In this document: piece after piece, positions 17,473 to 27,802 of the stretch
Numbering within the stretch: position 1 is the first letter of the stretch
How the letters are laid out: each line of letters opens with the position of its first letter
Source of the DNA: Synechococcus sp. WH 8109
Lineage (GTDB): Bacteria > Cyanobacteriota > Cyanobacteriia > PCC-6307 > Cyanobiaceae
NCBI RefSeq assembly: GCF_000161795.2
Contig: NZ_CP006882.1
Span: 1,054,001 to 1,118,000 of the forward strand
DNA: 64,000 bases
Direction: 5' to 3'
Notes under the pieces: generated by a model
What the model saw: only the letters and a program-made list of their open reading frames with translations
Told to the model about the DNA's origin: nothing
Database searches by the model: none
Program-made: the position numbers and the translations under genes

Positions 17473-17751
17473 ATGGCCCAGCAGCACGACACGGGCTCAG
17501 GCACCCTGGCATCTCTTGTCGCCGGAGCAGTTCTCGGTGCTGCAGGCCTGGCCTGGTGGCTCCTCAACGAAGCCGACAGGCGCAGGCGTTATGGCGCGAA
17601 GAAGTCAATGTTGCACGCACCGCGTTTGCAGGACGGTTCCGAAGTGCTGGATAGCGCAGGCAACGGACACCTCGAGGAGCGTGTGGAAAAACTCAACGCG
17701 GAGATCGCCCGCGTTCGCGCCCAGCTCGAGGGACTCGGTAGCGAAGGATGA
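17473..17751 (+). CDS. small membrane-anchored hypothetical protein
   Basis: A 92-residue protein. A Gly/Ala-rich hydrophobic helix (ASLVAGAVLGAAGLAWWLL, residues about 11-30) is followed by a basic stretch ADRRRRYGAKK and a C-terminal amphipathic helix (LEERVEKLNAEIARVRAQLEGL) that could form a coiled coil. It is probably tail-out in the membrane. Function is unknown. It lies between upp and ilvD on the same strand. Confidence 0.65.
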   Translation: MAQQHDTGSGTLASLVAGAVLGAAGLAWWLLNEADRRRRYGAKKSMLHAPRLQDGSEVLDSAGNGHLEERVEKLNAEIARVRAQLEGLGSEG

Positions 17752-17795
17752 GCGCTCGGTAGGTTGGCTTGATTGCCACTGGTCCGCTCCGTTCC

Positions 17796-19469
17796 ATGCT
17801 TCGCTCCGACGCCGTCACTAAGGGGATTCAGCGGTCTCCCAACCGCGCCATGTTGCGGGCCGTGGGCTTTGGAGACAGCGATTTCGGCAAGCCCATCCTG
17901 GGCATCGCCAACGGCTACAGCACCATCACCCCCTGCAATGTGGGGCTGAACGACCTGGCCAAACGAGCTGAGGAAGCGGCTCGGCAGGCCGGAGGAATGC
18001 CACAGATGTTCGGAACCATCACCGTGAGTGATGGAATCTCCATGGGCACCGAAGGGATGAAGTACTCCCTGGTTAGCCGTGAAGTGATTGCTGACGCCAT
18101 TGAAACGGCCTGCAATGGCCAGAGCATGGATGGGGTACTGGCCGTTGGTGGCTGCGACAAGAACATGCCCGGCGCCATGCTCGCTATGGCACGGATGAAC
18201 ATTCCTTCGGTGTTCGTCTACGGCGGCACGATCAAGCCGGGCAAGCTAGGCGGCTGTGATCTCACGGTGGTGAGCGCTTTTGAAGCGGTCGGCCAACTGA
18301 CCAGCGGCAAGATCGACGAAGAGCAGCTCACCGCAGTTGAGAAAAATGCCTGCCCCGGGGCTGGCAGTTGCGGCGGCATGTTCACCGCCAACACCATGAG
18401 TGCCGCCATCGAAACGATCGGTCTCAGCCTCCCCTACAGCTCCACGATGGCTGCCGAGGACGAGGAAAAGGCCGACAGTGCCGCTCGCTCTGCAGAGGTG
18501 CTGGTGGAGGCCGTGAAAGCCAACATCCGGCCCCTGGATCTGCTTACCAAAGAAGCCTTTGAGAACGCCATCAGCGTGATCATGGCGGTGGGTGGCTCCA
18601 CCAATGCGGTGCTGCACCTGCTGGCCATTGCCCGCACCGCCGGCGTCGACCTGAGCATCGATGACTTCGAACGGATTCGTCAGCGGGTGCCGGTGATCTG
18701 TGATCTCAAGCCCAGCGGCCGCTACGTGACCGTTGATCTGCACAACGCCGGCGGCATTCCCCAGGTGATGAAGCTGCTGCTGGATGCAAACTTGCTGCAT
18801 GGCGACTGCCGAACGGTGGAGGGCAAAAGCCTGAAGGAGTTGCTGGCCGATGTGCCGTCGGAGCCGCCCTCCGGGCAGGACGTGATCCGCCCCCTGAGCA
18901 ATCCGCTTTACGCCAAAGGGCACCTCGCCATCCTCAAGGGCAACCTCGCCAGCGAGGGAAGCGTGGCCAAGATCAGCGGTGTGAAGACTCCCGTGCTCAC
19001 CGGCCCGGCGCGGGTGTTTGAAAGCGAGGAAGACTGCCTTGCCGCGATCCTCGACAAAAAGATCCAGGCCGGTGATGTGGTGGTGGTCCGCAACGAGGGT
19101 CCCGTCGGTGGACCGGGCATGCGGGAGATGCTGGCTCCCACCTCAGCGATCGTTGGTCAGGGCTTGGGGGACAAGGTCGCCCTGATCACCGATGGCCGCT
19201 TCAGCGGCGGCACCTATGGCCTGGTGGTGGGTCACGTGGCTCCTGAAGCTGCAGTTGGCGGAACCATCGGACTGGTTCAAGAAGGCGACAGCATCACGGT
19301 TGATGCTGATCAGCTGCTGCTTCAACTCAACGTGGATGAAGCGGAACTGGATCGCCGCCGGGCGGGATGGAGCAAGCCGGAACCGCTTTACCGCAACGGA
19401 ATTCTCGGTAAATACGCGCGGCTCGTCTCCAGCTCAAGCCGGGGTGCGACAACCGACCACGCCGATTGA
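17796..19469 (+). CDS. ilvD: dihydroxy-acid dehydratase
   Basis: IlvD dehydrates 2,3-dihydroxy-isovalerate and -methylvalerate in valine, leucine and isoleucine synthesis, using an iron-sulfur cluster. The 557-residue protein (from ATG 17796; the frame also extends to 17769) has cluster cysteines in GCDKNMPG and [14 protein letters not shown] and the motif [11 protein letters not shown] near the C-terminus. The length and motifs match the plant/cyanobacterial type. Confidence 0.97.
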   Translation: MLRSDAVTKGIQRSPNRAMLRAVGFGDSDFGKPILGIANGYSTITPCNVGLNDLAKRAEEAARQAGGMPQMFGTITVSDGISMGTEGMKYSLVSREVIADAIETACNGQSMDGVLAVGGCDKNMPGAMLAMARMNIPSVFVYGGTIKPGKLGGCDLTVVSAFEAVGQLTSGKIDEEQLTAVEKNACPGAGSCGGMFTANTMSAAIETIGLSLPYSSTMAAEDEEKADSAARSAEVLVEAVKANIRPLDLLTKEAFENAISVIMAVGGSTNAVLHLLAIARTAGVDLSIDDFERIRQRVPVICDLKPSGRYVTVDLHNAGGIPQVMKLLLDANLLHGDCRTVEGKSLKELLADVPSEPPSGQDVIRPLSNPLYAKGHLAILKGNLASEGSVAKISGVKTPVLTGPARVFESEEDCLAAILDKKIQAGDVVVVRNEGPVGGPGMREMLAPTSAIVGQGLGDKVALITDGRFSGGTYGLVVGHVAPEAAVGGTIGLVQEGDSITVDADQLLLQLNVDEAELDRRRAGWSKPEPLYRNGILGKYARLVSSSSRGATTDHAD

Positions 19470-19480
19470 ACTTGGCACAA

Positions 19481-19849
19481 TCAACCACCCGGTTGCACCA
19501 GAGCCCGTAGACGCCGACCCAAGGCCTCCAGAGGGGTGGCATCCTGCGGTGCCGCACAGCGTTTCCCCGAGGCGCCATCCATCCAGACCGGATGGCGCCC
19601 GTACCAGAGCATCGGACGTTCCGGTTGGTCCCACCAGCTCAGCATCAGATTGATCTCTTTGCCACTCCGGTATATCTCCAGGTCAAGATCCTGAGCGGAG
19701 TGACGCTGGCCATCGCCATCACGGCATTCAATCCGCACGTGCAGATCGTCGAGTTGTTCTGGAGCCGAAGGATCGATCAGAACAACAGCATGGCTCCAGG
19801 GCTTGAGGCAAACGTCAGCCGCCTTGGCAATCAACACCAGAAGGTCCAT
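19481..19849 (-). CDS. hypothetical protein
   Basis: A 122-residue soluble protein, MDLLVLIAKAADVCLKPWSH at the start, with a Trp-rich middle (MLSWWDQPERPMLWYG, PVWMDG). It is 4 bases downstream of the CIA30 gene on the same strand and probably in the same operon. It converges with ilvD. I do not recognise the family; its composition and spacing support a real gene. Confidence 0.65.
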   Translation of the reverse strand: MDLLVLIAKAADVCLKPWSHAVVLIDPSAPEQLDDLHVRIECRDGDGQRHSAQDLDLEIYRSGKEINLMLSWWDQPERPMLWYGRHPVWMDGASGKRCAAPQDATPLEALGRRLRALVQPGG

Positions 19850-19853
19850 GGAC

Positions 19854-20414
19854 TCAGGGCAAGGCGCGGATTGAACGGATCAGCACACGGATGGAGCCAG
19901 CGCGAAACCCCGGATTTAAATCCCCAGCATCGCCGAATTTCGAGTGCAACACCTGAATGCGGGTGATGCCACTGGGATCGAAGCGCAGCGGTAAGCCAAC
20001 GGGCTTGGCACGAACCGTGGGTCTGAGGTCGGCGAATGGCACCACAACAGGGGTCACGCCTGACGGTTGAGTCGGAACATCCACCACCCAGCGGAGACCA
20101 CCGGGAATCAGTTCGGTGAGTCCCATGGCTCCATCCCGGCAACCGAGGGCAATCTTCAAAATGCGTCCCTCACCCTCAACAACCAGCTGAAGTGCTGAAT
20201 AAGGGGACAGATCGAGCGGGGGCTGCAGGCGAGGGGAGCGGCAGCTCACGAAACCACCACCGGTCTCCACCAGCTCCCCCTCCAGCACGAGTCCGTCGGG
20301 GGTCACGCGACAACCGGCACTGGATCGGCCGCCCATGATCGTGTCGTTCAGGCTGGCCCAGTCAGCAAAGTCGCTGCCCTGGAAAAGGATCTGTTCAGAG
20401 GCCGGCGGCTGCAT
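19854..20414 (-). CDS. CIA30 family protein (NDUFAF1-like)
   Basis: A 186-residue protein with the motif SLNDTIMGGRSSAGC near the start and a jelly-roll pattern (GGFVSCRSPRL, YSALQLVVEGEGR) typical of the CIA30/NADH:ubiquinone oxidoreductase complex I intermediate-associated family. Cyanobacterial members are of unknown role, and involvement in membrane complex assembly is an extrapolation from mitochondria. The ATG at 20414 overlaps the end of pgl by 20 bases. Confidence 0.8.
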   Translation of the reverse strand: MQPPASEQILFQGSDFADWASLNDTIMGGRSSAGCRVTPDGLVLEGELVETGGGFVSCRSPRLQPPLDLSPYSALQLVVEGEGRILKIALGCRDGAMGLTELIPGGLRWVVDVPTQPSGVTPVVVPFADLRPTVRAKPVGLPLRFDPSGITRIQVLHSKFGDAGDLNPGFRAGSIRVLIRSIRALP

Positions 20415-21108
20415 CCTGATCAGCAAGGATCAGCACATCACTAGCAGGTTGAACCAGCCGAGCGGGAGTGCGATCGGAGGATTCGGAGGGATCGACCAGT
20501 CGCCTGAGAGCCTCCTGTTTACCGGCCCCACTGACGAGGAAGATCACCTGACGGGCGGCACTGAGCACAGGAGCCGTCATGGTGATGCGATCCAACCCCT
20601 TGCCGCGCCCGATGGTCGTCCAGCGATCCAGCACCGCTGGAGCCTCAGTGCCGGGGAAGAGGGATGCGGTGTGGCCGTCATCCCCCAGGCCCAGCAGCAT
20701 CACATCGAACACCGGTGGTGCTCCTAAGCACAGCTGAGAAAGCTGGTCAGCAAAAGCCTGGGCACTTGCCTCAGGACTATCCAGTTCCACGGTGGGAACG
20801 GGATGAAAAGCGGCTGAGGCTCCAGGCCCGGGTGCGAGAAGGGTGCGGCGCAGCATGCCGGCGTTGCTGGACGCATCGTCGGCAGCCACCCAGCGCTCGT
20901 CACCCAGGACGACGTCCACCCGGTCCCAGGGCAACCGTTCCTGACCGAGCAGGGAATAGGCGCTGGCGGGTGTGCTCCCACCGGAGAGAGCGATCTGGCA
21001 ACGGTCCCGTTGATCCAAAGCCAGATCAATTTGGGCAGCAACAGTTTCACAGGCCTGACGAGCGAGGTCCTGAGGATCCTTCGCCTTCTCGATGCGGTAG
21101 TTGGTCAT
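20395..21108 (-). CDS. pgl: 6-phosphogluconolactonase
   Basis: Pgl hydrolyses 6-phosphogluconolactone in the oxidative pentose phosphate pathway. The 237-residue DevB-type enzyme has the motifs ALSGGSTPASAYSLL, VLGDERWVAADDASSNAGMLR and LGLGDDGHTASLFPG. It lies 11 bases downstream of gnd, the next enzyme of the pathway, in the same orientation, so the two are probably co-transcribed. Confidence 0.95.
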   Translation of the reverse strand: MTNYRIEKAKDPQDLARQACETVAAQIDLALDQRDRCQIALSGGSTPASAYSLLGQERLPWDRVDVVLGDERWVAADDASSNAGMLRRTLLAPGPGASAAFHPVPTVELDSPEASAQAFADQLSQLCLGAPPVFDVMLLGLGDDGHTASLFPGTEAPAVLDRWTTIGRGKGLDRITMTAPVLSAARQVIFLVSGAGKQEALRRLVDPSESSDRTPARLVQPASDVLILADQDAAAGL

Positions 21109-21119
21109 CGCTCAACCTC

Positions 21120-22538
21120 TCAGCTGAGCCATTCGGTGTGGAACGTGCCCTCCTTGTCGACCCTTTGATAGGTGTGGGAGCCGAAGCAATCGCGCATCGC
21201 CTGAACCAGGTTCTGAGGAAGGCGACCTGAGCGGTAGCTGTTGATGTAGTCGAGGGTGCTGCTGAAGCAGGGAACGGGAATACCGGCTTCGGCGGCACCG
21301 GCCACCACTTGAGCCAGTCCGGGCAGCCGTCGGTTGATCTGTTCAGCGAACCAAGGATCAACCATCAGGTTGGGCAGCTGGGGATCAGCGTGGAAAGCAT
21401 CCTGAATGCGCTTCAGCAGACGGGCCCGAATGATGCACCCACCCTTCCAGATCTGAGCGATCGACGGCATGTGGAGTTCGTAGTCGAGGTCCTGGGAGGC
21501 GATACGCAGAAGCTCCATGCCCTGGGCATAACTGGCGATGCAGCTCAGCACCGTGGCATCCATCAACGGAGCCATGGCATCGTCAGGCGTTCCCATATCA
21601 AAGTCCTTGATGGCAGGTCCTTTGAGGATCGATTCGGCCGCCACGCGTTGGGGCTTCATCGAGCTCATCACCCTTGCATTGAGAGAGGCATAAATGGTGG
21701 GAACAGAGGCACCCATCTGCAACGCCGTCACCACGGTCCAGAGGCCCGTGCCCTTCTGGCCAGCCTGATCGGTGATTTTTTCCACAAGATCAGTGCCATC
21801 GACGGGATCCTTGGTGCGGAGACACACCTCTGTGATTTCCACCAGATACGACGACAACTCTTCTGTGGTGTTCCATTGACCGAGAACGTCGGCCATCTGC
21901 ACACCGGTCATTCCCTTGACCCGCTTCATCAGGTCATAGCCCTCGGCAAGGATCTGCTCGATGCCGTATTCGATCCCGTTGTGGACGGTTTTAACCAGGT
22001 GTCCTGACCCCCCTGGACCGATGTATGTGACGCAAGGTCCGTCTTCGACCTGAGCCGCCATCTTGTTCACAAGGTTCTCGATGGCCTCGTAGGAAGTCTT
22101 GGTTCCTCCGGGCATCATGCTCGGCCCCTCCAGGGCACCTTTGGCGCCACCGGACACACCCATGCCGATGAAGCCGAAGCTCTTGCTTTCGAGTTGCTTC
22201 ACCCGACGTTCGGTGTCGTGGTAGTCGGAGTTGCCTCCATCAATCAGCAGATCACCTTCTTCGAGATAGGGAGAGAGCTGATCAACAACAGCATCGACGG
22301 CAGACCCCGCCTTCACCATCATCAAAATCCTGCGGGGGCGTTCCAACTTGCCAACGAAATCTTCGAGGTCCGTAGCGCCCTGAATGTTCTTGTCCTTGCC
22401 ACGCCCCTGGAGGAAGTCTTCGGTTTTGGCGTAGGTGCGGTTGTAGACAACGCTGGAGAAACCGTTGCGCTCCGCATTCAGGACGAGGTTCTCGCCCATC
22501 ACGCCAAGACCAATGAGGCCAAAGTGAGACTTGGACAT
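21120..22538 (-). CDS. gnd: 6-phosphogluconate dehydrogenase (decarboxylating)
   Basis: It oxidises 6-phosphogluconate to ribulose 5-phosphate with production of NADPH. From the ATG at 22538 the protein has 472 residues, the family norm. It contains FGLIGLGVMGENL (NADP fold), the GGNSDYHDTERR region, GMGVSGGAKGA and the KGTGLWTV segment. Five extra codons upstream (to 22553) are unlikely to be used. It precedes pgl. Confidence 0.97.
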   Translation of the reverse strand: MSKSHFGLIGLGVMGENLVLNAERNGFSSVVYNRTYAKTEDFLQGRGKDKNIQGATDLEDFVGKLERPRRILMMVKAGSAVDAVVDQLSPYLEEGDLLIDGGNSDYHDTERRVKQLESKSFGFIGMGVSGGAKGALEGPSMMPGGTKTSYEAIENLVNKMAAQVEDGPCVTYIGPGGSGHLVKTVHNGIEYGIEQILAEGYDLMKRVKGMTGVQMADVLGQWNTTEELSSYLVEITEVCLRTKDPVDGTDLVEKITDQAGQKGTGLWTVVTALQMGASVPTIYASLNARVMSSMKPQRVAAESILKGPAIKDFDMGTPDDAMAPLMDATVLSCIASYAQGMELLRIASQDLDYELHMPSIAQIWKGGCIIRARLLKRIQDAFHADPQLPNLMVDPWFAEQINRRLPGLAQVVAGAAEAGIPVPCFSSTLDYINSYRSGRLPQNLVQAMRDCFGSHTYQRVDKEGTFHTEWLS

Positions 22539-22613
22539 GGCCTGCAGGACCACTGACGACTGATCTCAGTGTGTTGATCTCGGCTGGTCTCGACCGCAAA
22601 TAACCAATAAATG

Positions 22614-22658
22614 TCAGGAATGAGCCATAGGCTCAGAAAGAGGTCGGCTCATTCCTGA
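22614..22658 (-). terminator. perfect 13-bp inverted repeat between glgC and gnd
   Basis: TCAGGAATGAGCC (22614-22626) and GGCTCATTCCTGA (22646-22658) are exact reverse complements with a 19-base loop. It lies 16 bases after the glgC stop and 76 bases before gnd. There is no clean U-run on either strand, so it may be an imperfect terminator or an mRNA-stabilising or regulatory hairpin. Confidence 0.55.
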
Positions 22659-22673
22659 GAGCGGTCCATGCCC

Positions 22674-23969
22674 TCAGATCACCGTCCCATCGGCGATGGT
22701 GGCATTTTTCTGAACCACCACAATGCCGTTGCGGATGTAGAAGCCCTGATCCGAACGGTCGGCTTCTTCCACATTGTCCTTGTTAATAATCGAGACACCC
22801 GAACCAATGCGGGTGTTCTTGTCGAGAATTGCACGTCTGACCGTGGTGCCCTTGCCCACGCCAAGAGGAATGCCTCCGCGCTCTTTCAAGACAGCACGTT
22901 CGTCTGGGGATTCGAAGAAGTCGGCCCCCATCACCAGCGTGTCCTGAAGCACGCAGTCACTTTCAATTCGACTGCGCACGCCGAGAACACAGTGGTGGAT
23001 GCTGCAGGACTTAAGGATCGAGCCTTCGCCAACAATCGAATTGGTGATCTGGGCGTCGACCAACTTGCTGGGGGGCAAATAGCGAGGACGGGTGTAGATG
23101 GGGAATTTCTCGTCGTAGAAGCTGAAGGGAGGCGTGGGTTGTTGGGTCAGCGCGAGGTTGGCTTCATAGAACGCACCAATGGTGCCAATGTCTTCCCAGT
23201 AGTCATCGAACACGTAGCTCTGAAGCTTGTCGCCCCTCGCGAGAGCCTCGGGAATGATCTCCTTGCCGAAATCCTTGTGTCCGGGATGCTTGTCGAGCAA
23301 ATCAAAGAGGGTCTTACGGCTGAAGACGTAAATGCCCATCGAGGCCAGATAAGGCCTTTCCTTGGCTGAATCGGCACTGAGACCGAAGCGAGAGGTGTCG
23401 ACAGCCATCTCAAGTAGTGAATCACCCTTGGGCTTCTCACGGAACTCCTTGATCGAGCCGTTTTCATCGGTCCGCATCAGACCGAAAGCTTCTGCCTGCT
23501 TGGGATCAACGGGAAGGGCAGCAACGGTGAGATCAGCGCCTGAGCGGCGGTGGTGCTCGATGAAGAGGCTGTAATCCATCCGGTAGAGCTGGTCGCCGGA
23601 AAGAATCAGGTATTCATCAACGTCCCATTCCTGGAACAACCACTGGTATTTGCGCACAGCGTCTGCAGTACCTTCAAACCAAGTGGGACTGTCAGGTGTT
23701 TGCTGAGCTGCGAGCACCTCAACAAAACCGCCACCGAAGGAATTGCTGAGGTTGTAGGTCTGACTGAGGTGGCGGTTCAATGACGCACTGTTGAACTGCG
23801 TCATCACGTACATCTTGTTGATGTCGGAGTTGATGCAGTTGCTAATCGGAATATCAATCAGTCGATATTTGCCTGCCAGAGGGACGGCCGGCTTCGCGCG
23901 CATTTTTGTCAGCGGATACAGGCGCGTGCCTGCACCGCCGCCCAGAATGATGGCCAAAACCCGCTTCAT
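22674..23969 (-). CDS. glgC: glucose-1-phosphate adenylyltransferase
   Basis: ADP-glucose pyrophosphorylase makes ADP-glucose for glycogen and is the control step, activated by 3-phosphoglycerate in cyanobacteria. The 431-residue protein begins [21 protein letters not shown], contains the substrate motif [11 protein letters not shown] and the [19 protein letters not shown] segment, and has a left-handed beta-helix C-terminus (residues about 300-431). Length and sequence match the cyanobacterial/plant small-subunit type. Confidence 0.97.
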   Translation of the reverse strand: MKRVLAIILGGGAGTRLYPLTKMRAKPAVPLAGKYRLIDIPISNCINSDINKMYVMTQFNSASLNRHLSQTYNLSNSFGGGFVEVLAAQQTPDSPTWFEGTADAVRKYQWLFQEWDVDEYLILSGDQLYRMDYSLFIEHHRRSGADLTVAALPVDPKQAEAFGLMRTDENGSIKEFREKPKGDSLLEMAVDTSRFGLSADSAKERPYLASMGIYVFSRKTLFDLLDKHPGHKDFGKEIIPEALARGDKLQSYVFDDYWEDIGTIGAFYEANLALTQQPTPPFSFYDEKFPIYTRPRYLPPSKLVDAQITNSIVGEGSILKSCSIHHCVLGVRSRIESDCVLQDTLVMGADFFESPDERAVLKERGGIPLGVGKGTTVRRAILDKNTRIGSGVSIINKDNVEEADRSDQGFYIRNGIVVVQKNATIADGTVI

Positions 23970-24090
23970 GCCGCTGTCCCAAATCGGCGTTGCCGCAAGA
24001 ACTTACCGGAGTTTTTGGCTTCGCAACCGTCTTTGGGAAGAATCAGTCGAGATTACTGGGATTCAGATCGCGACTGAATCGCTCAAGAAC

Positions 24091-25389
24091 TCAAGAAGCT
24101 TCCAAATCGAACAGCCGTTCGACAATTCGGAGGGCCTGTTGGCGATCCTGACGGGTCTGGGGAGCCCGCAGCTGGGTCACCGGCGTGTGGAGGATTTTGT
24201 TAATAATTCCCTTGCTCAGCGCTTCGACAACCTTGCGCTCCCGGGCTGAGAAATCAGGGCCCATTCGGCTGAGGGCTTTCTGGAGTTCCTCCGAGCGGAT
24301 CGACTCCATCGAAGAGCGCAGCTGGTTAATGGTCGGCACAGCCTCAAGGCTGTCCCACCACTCGAGGAACTGCTGCGCTTCTTGCTGAAGCAACTGCTCA
24401 GCCTCCCGGGCCATGGCCTGACGGGCTTCCTGGTTACGGGCAACGACCTCTTGCAGGTCGTCCACATCGTGGGATTCAACCCCGTCCACATCGGCAGCAT
24501 CAGCAGCGATATTGCGCGGCACACCGATATCAATCAAGCGCAGCTTGCTGCGCCGGTTCAGAGGAGCAAGACGTGCGGCGTCAATGATCGGATCATCAGC
24601 GGCGGTACTGGTGAACATCAGCGAGCATGTGCTCAGGTACTGATCCAGATCCGTGAGCGACCTGCACTGAACAGGGAGATCAGGGAAATCAGCCGACAGC
24701 TGCTCGGCCCTTTCAACGGTGCGGTTCAGCAGAACAACACCCGAGGCACCTTTGGCCTGAAGGTGCTGGAGCAACAGGCGGCTCATGCGCCCTGCACCAA
24801 CAACAGCGATCTGCTCGCTTTCAAGAGTAACCAGTTGATCCAGTCCCCGGGATTGGCCGAGCTTGAGCTGGGCGAGCTCAACGGCAGCTGAGCTGATCGA
24901 AACAGCTCCTGTTCCGAGGTTGGTTTCGCTACGGACCCGCTTACCGGTGGAAACAGCCTGGGTGAGCAAGCGATTCAGGATCGGCCCCAGGGATTTGTGC
25001 TCCTGGCCGAGCCGCATCATTTTTTTTACCTGGGAGAGGATTTGACCCTCTCCCAAAACAAGGCTGTCGAGACCTGATGCCACACGCATCAGATGGTCGA
25101 CAGCATCTTCGTGGTGGTAGCTGAACAGGTGAGGAGTCAGCTCTCCTGTCTCAAGACCGGAGTGGCTGCTGAGGAAGTCGCTGACAGCCGACACGCCGAG
25201 GTCCGGATTCCGTACAAGGGTGTAAATCTCAAGGCGGTTGCAGGTGCTGAGGATCGATGCCTCGAGCACTTGCTCATTGCCGCGCAGGGATTGAAGGGAC
25301 GTCTCCATGGTCTGCTCAGGGATGCTGAGCCGTTCCCGGATCTCCACCGGTGCCGTCCGATGACTGAGGCCGACGACGGAGATATGCAT
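24091..25389 (-). CDS. hemA: glutamyl-tRNA reductase
   Basis: HemA reduces glutamyl-tRNA to glutamate 1-semialdehyde, the committed step to heme, bilins and chlorophyll. The 432-residue protein has the SHRTAPVEIRERL motif, the catalytic cysteine in SILSTCNRLEIY (near residue 50), the NADPH fold VVGAGRMSRLLLQHL and the C-terminal dimerisation helix. The neighbour genes glpX and glgC share its direction; hemA follows glpX by 31 bases. Confidence 0.97.
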   Translation of the reverse strand: MHISVVGLSHRTAPVEIRERLSIPEQTMETSLQSLRGNEQVLEASILSTCNRLEIYTLVRNPDLGVSAVSDFLSSHSGLETGELTPHLFSYHHEDAVDHLMRVASGLDSLVLGEGQILSQVKKMMRLGQEHKSLGPILNRLLTQAVSTGKRVRSETNLGTGAVSISSAAVELAQLKLGQSRGLDQLVTLESEQIAVVGAGRMSRLLLQHLQAKGASGVVLLNRTVERAEQLSADFPDLPVQCRSLTDLDQYLSTCSLMFTSTAADDPIIDAARLAPLNRRSKLRLIDIGVPRNIAADAADVDGVESHDVDDLQEVVARNQEARQAMAREAEQLLQQEAQQFLEWWDSLEAVPTINQLRSSMESIRSEELQKALSRMGPDFSARERKVVEALSKGIINKILHTPVTQLRAPQTRQDRQQALRIVERLFDLEAS

Positions 25390-25420
25390 GAAGACGTTCC
25401 TCTCAACCAGTTGATGACGA

Positions 25421-26425
25421 TCAGCTCAGAGCGATGCTCTGGGCGCCGTCTTTGATATGCACGGTGTTGGTGAAGCGGCAAGTGTTGTCCAGGTTGCTGA
25501 TCACCAGGCTGCTTGTGCGGGTGCAGTCCTTTTCGAACTTAACGCCATCAAAGAGCAGACCATCCGTGATGCCGCTGCCAGCGAAACAAACATGTTCGCC
25601 GCAGGCCAGCTCCTCAGCTTCATAGACCTTGTCGGGATCAGCGATGCCCATCTCAGCGAGACGCGCCAGGTTGCCCTCTTTGGTCATGTCAGCCCACTCG
25701 GAGGTCTGAGCAATCGCAGGGTCATACACCAGTTGGCCCTGGAAATGGCCACCAAGAGCGCGCATGGCAGCGGCGGAGATCACACCTTCAGGGGCAGCAC
25801 CGATGCCCATCAGGCAGTGGGTTCCGGTACCCGCAAAACCACAGGCGATGGCGGCTTGAACGTCTCCATCGGAGATGGGCTGGATGCGGGCGCCGGTGGC
25901 ACGGATCTCAGCGATCAAGTCTTTATGACGGGCGCGATCCATCACCACGATGTTCAGCTCGTCGACGGGGAGTCCCAGGCACTCGCTGAGAATCTTGATG
26001 TTCTCAGTGGCTGATTTGCGGATGTCTACCTTGCCCTTGGCTGCCGGAGGAGCAGCCAGCTTCTTCATGTAAAAGTCGGGGGCGTTGAACAGACCGCCAC
26101 GGTCGGATGCGGCGAGAACAGCCATGGAGCCGCGCTGGTTGAAGGCGCAGAGGTTGGTGCCTTCGCAAGGGTCAACAGCAAAGTCAACGCCGGGGCCGGT
26201 GCCGGTGCCGACCTCTTCTCCGATGTAGAGCATCGGGGCTTCATCGCGTTCCCCCTCGCCAATCACGATGCGGCCCTGCATCTGGATCTGATTCATGCGC
26301 TTGCGCATGGCATCGACAGCCAATGCATCGGCTTCATCCTTCAGGCCTTTGCCGGAGAGCGAGGCGGAAGCGATGGCGGCCTGCTCGACGATCTCGAGAA
26401 TTTCCTGAATGAGGGTCTGATCCAC
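25421..26425 (-). CDS. glpX: class II fructose-1,6-/sedoheptulose-1,7-bisphosphatase
   Basis: A GlpX-type phosphatase that in cyanobacteria performs both bisphosphatase steps of the Calvin cycle. The 334-residue protein has [19 protein letters not shown], the metal site [11 protein letters not shown], and the [11 protein letters not shown] and [13 protein letters not shown] segments. It is divergent from rpe, another Calvin cycle/pentose phosphate gene, across about 150 bases that probably carry both promoters. Confidence 0.96.
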   Translation of the reverse strand: MDQTLIQEILEIVEQAAIASASLSGKGLKDEADALAVDAMRKRMNQIQMQGRIVIGEGERDEAPMLYIGEEVGTGTGPGVDFAVDPCEGTNLCAFNQRGSMAVLAASDRGGLFNAPDFYMKKLAAPPAAKGKVDIRKSATENIKILSECLGLPVDELNIVVMDRARHKDLIAEIRATGARIQPISDGDVQAAIACGFAGTGTHCLMGIGAAPEGVISAAAMRALGGHFQGQLVYDPAIAQTSEWADMTKEGNLARLAEMGIADPDKVYEAEELACGEHVCFAGSGITDGLLFDGVKFEKDCTRTSSLVISNLDNTCRFTNTVHIKDGAQSIALS

Positions 26426-26575
26426 GGGACTCCGGATGAGGTGGGACGGGTTGGCGAGATCTCCTGGACGGGCAGTTGACCGTCGCCGCAGTGGATCTCG
26501 ACGTCTGAGCGCGGCTCACTGTATCAGTGGTTGCAGGAGTCCCTAAAATCACCCGGCACTTCGCGCTCCTCATCC

Positions 26576-27259
26576 ATGAGCACCAAGCCCCTGGTGATCT
26601 CGCCGTCAATATTGTCGGCTGACTTCGCACGCCTCGGCGAAGAAGTGAAAGCCGTGGACGAAGCGGGTGCGGATTGGATCCATGTAGATGTGATGGACGG
26701 CCGCTTTGTTCCGAACATCACCATTGGACCGCTGATTGTTGAGGCGCTGCGGCCGGTGACCCAGAAGCCCCTGGACGTTCACCTGATGATCGTTGAGCCT
26801 GAGAAGTACGTTCCCGACTTCGCCAAAGCCGGTGCCGACATAATTTCTGTGCAGGTTGAAGCCTGCCCGCACCTTCACCGCAACCTGGCTCAGATCAAGG
26901 ACCTGGGCAAAAAAGCAGGTGCAGTTCTGAATCCATCAACACCGATCGACACCCTCGAGTACTGCCTCGAGCTCTGCGATCTGGTGCTGATCATGAGCGT
27001 CAACCCCGGTTTCGGAGGCCAAAGCTTCATCGAGAGCCAGGTCCAGAAAATCCGCGACCTGCGCCGGATGTGCGACGAGAAGGGTCTCGACCCCTGGATC
27101 GAAGTTGATGGCGGAATCAAAGCCGGCAATGCCTGGAAAGTGATCGAAGCAGGTGCCAACGCGATTGTGTCCGGCTCCGGTGTATTCAACCAACCCGATT
27201 ACGCCGAAGCGATCAAGGGCATCCGCAACAGCAACAGCAAGGAAGCTGTTCTTGCCTGA
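26576..27259 (+). CDS. rpe: ribulose-phosphate 3-epimerase
   Basis: Rpe interconverts ribulose 5-phosphate and xylulose 5-phosphate in the Calvin and pentose phosphate pathways. The 227-residue TIM-barrel protein has [37 protein letters not shown] and VDGGI, all family signatures. The ATG at 26576 ([10 protein letters not shown]) is preferred; the frame extends upstream to 26531 without homology. Confidence 0.97.
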   Translation: MSTKPLVISPSILSADFARLGEEVKAVDEAGADWIHVDVMDGRFVPNITIGPLIVEALRPVTQKPLDVHLMIVEPEKYVPDFAKAGADIISVQVEACPHLHRNLAQIKDLGKKAGAVLNPSTPIDTLEYCLELCDLVLIMSVNPGFGGQSFIESQVQKIRDLRRMCDEKGLDPWIEVDGGIKAGNAWKVIEAGANAIVSGSGVFNQPDYAEAIKGIRNSNSKEAVLA

Positions 27260-27285
27260 TCAGCAAACCATCAACTGAACACCAC

Positions 27286-27313
27286 AAGCCCGGCACCTAC
27301 ACCGGGCTTTTTT
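27286..27313 (+). terminator. rho-independent terminator of rpe
   Basis: Stem AAGCCCGG (27286-27293) / CCGGGCTT (27302-27309), an 8-base loop, then a run of T ending near 27313. It begins 26 bases after the rpe stop codon. Confidence 0.9.
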
Positions 27314-27411
27314 GTAACCACTTCAAGAAAGAACCCGGCGCTTGAGCAGTTTCATTATCTCCAAAGATTTGGTGGCCACAGTTATACGAACGGGCCTCCG
27401 ATAATCGAAGG

Positions 27412-27540
27412 ATGAATGATGATGTCAAATTGGTTGCCGCCTTCCTGGTGCTTAATGCTGGCGTGATTTCATTGGCTTTTGCCGGATATCTCAAAGGGAG
27501 CATGAACATTGGTGCGGTTCTTCAACATTTGGCTCAATAG
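27412..27540 (+). CDS. candidate 42-residue single-helix membrane peptide
   Basis: ATG at 27412 to TAG at 27540 encodes 42 residues with a central hydrophobic helix (LVAAFLVLNAGVISLAFAGYL) flanked by charged ends (NDDVK and LKG). A GAAGG motif abuts the ATG, which is closer than ideal. The composition suits a small membrane protein, of which cyanobacteria have many, but I recognise no family. It lies after the rpe terminator in a lower-GC stretch. Confidence 0.4.
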   Translation: MNDDVKLVAAFLVLNAGVISLAFAGYLKGSMNIGAVLQHLAQ

Positions 27541-27767
27541 CTCTGTTGGCTTTGAGCATCGGGCAGGCCCAGGCTCTCCTCCCTGTCGCTGAGTTGAAAT
27601 ACGGATGATCAAAGCATCTCGTGTAGAGGAAACTTGAAGAGTTGAAGTCGGAGGTGTCCAATGCGCGACGACAGTCCAACTGAGCAAGATCTAGAAGCTG
27701 CCTGACTGGTCTGACAAGCCAAACAGCCAGACGCTTCGTTCAGCTTCAATGAACGCCAACAAGGTGC

Positions 27768-27802
27768 AGGCCATCCCTTTGCAGGGGTGGCCTTCCTTTT
27801 TG
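27768..27802 (+). terminator. strong rho-independent terminator without an assigned gene
   Basis: Ten-base-pair stem AGGCCATCCC (27768-27777) / GGGGTGGCCT (27784-27793), one G-T pair, 6-base loop, followed by TCCTTTTT. No annotated gene ends just upstream, which suggests a small RNA or a very short mRNA. Confidence 0.8.

Noticed and set aside
27297-27509. 70-codon minus-strand frame over the rpe terminator
   Set aside because: It runs through the terminator hairpin and is antisense to the better small membrane-peptide candidate.
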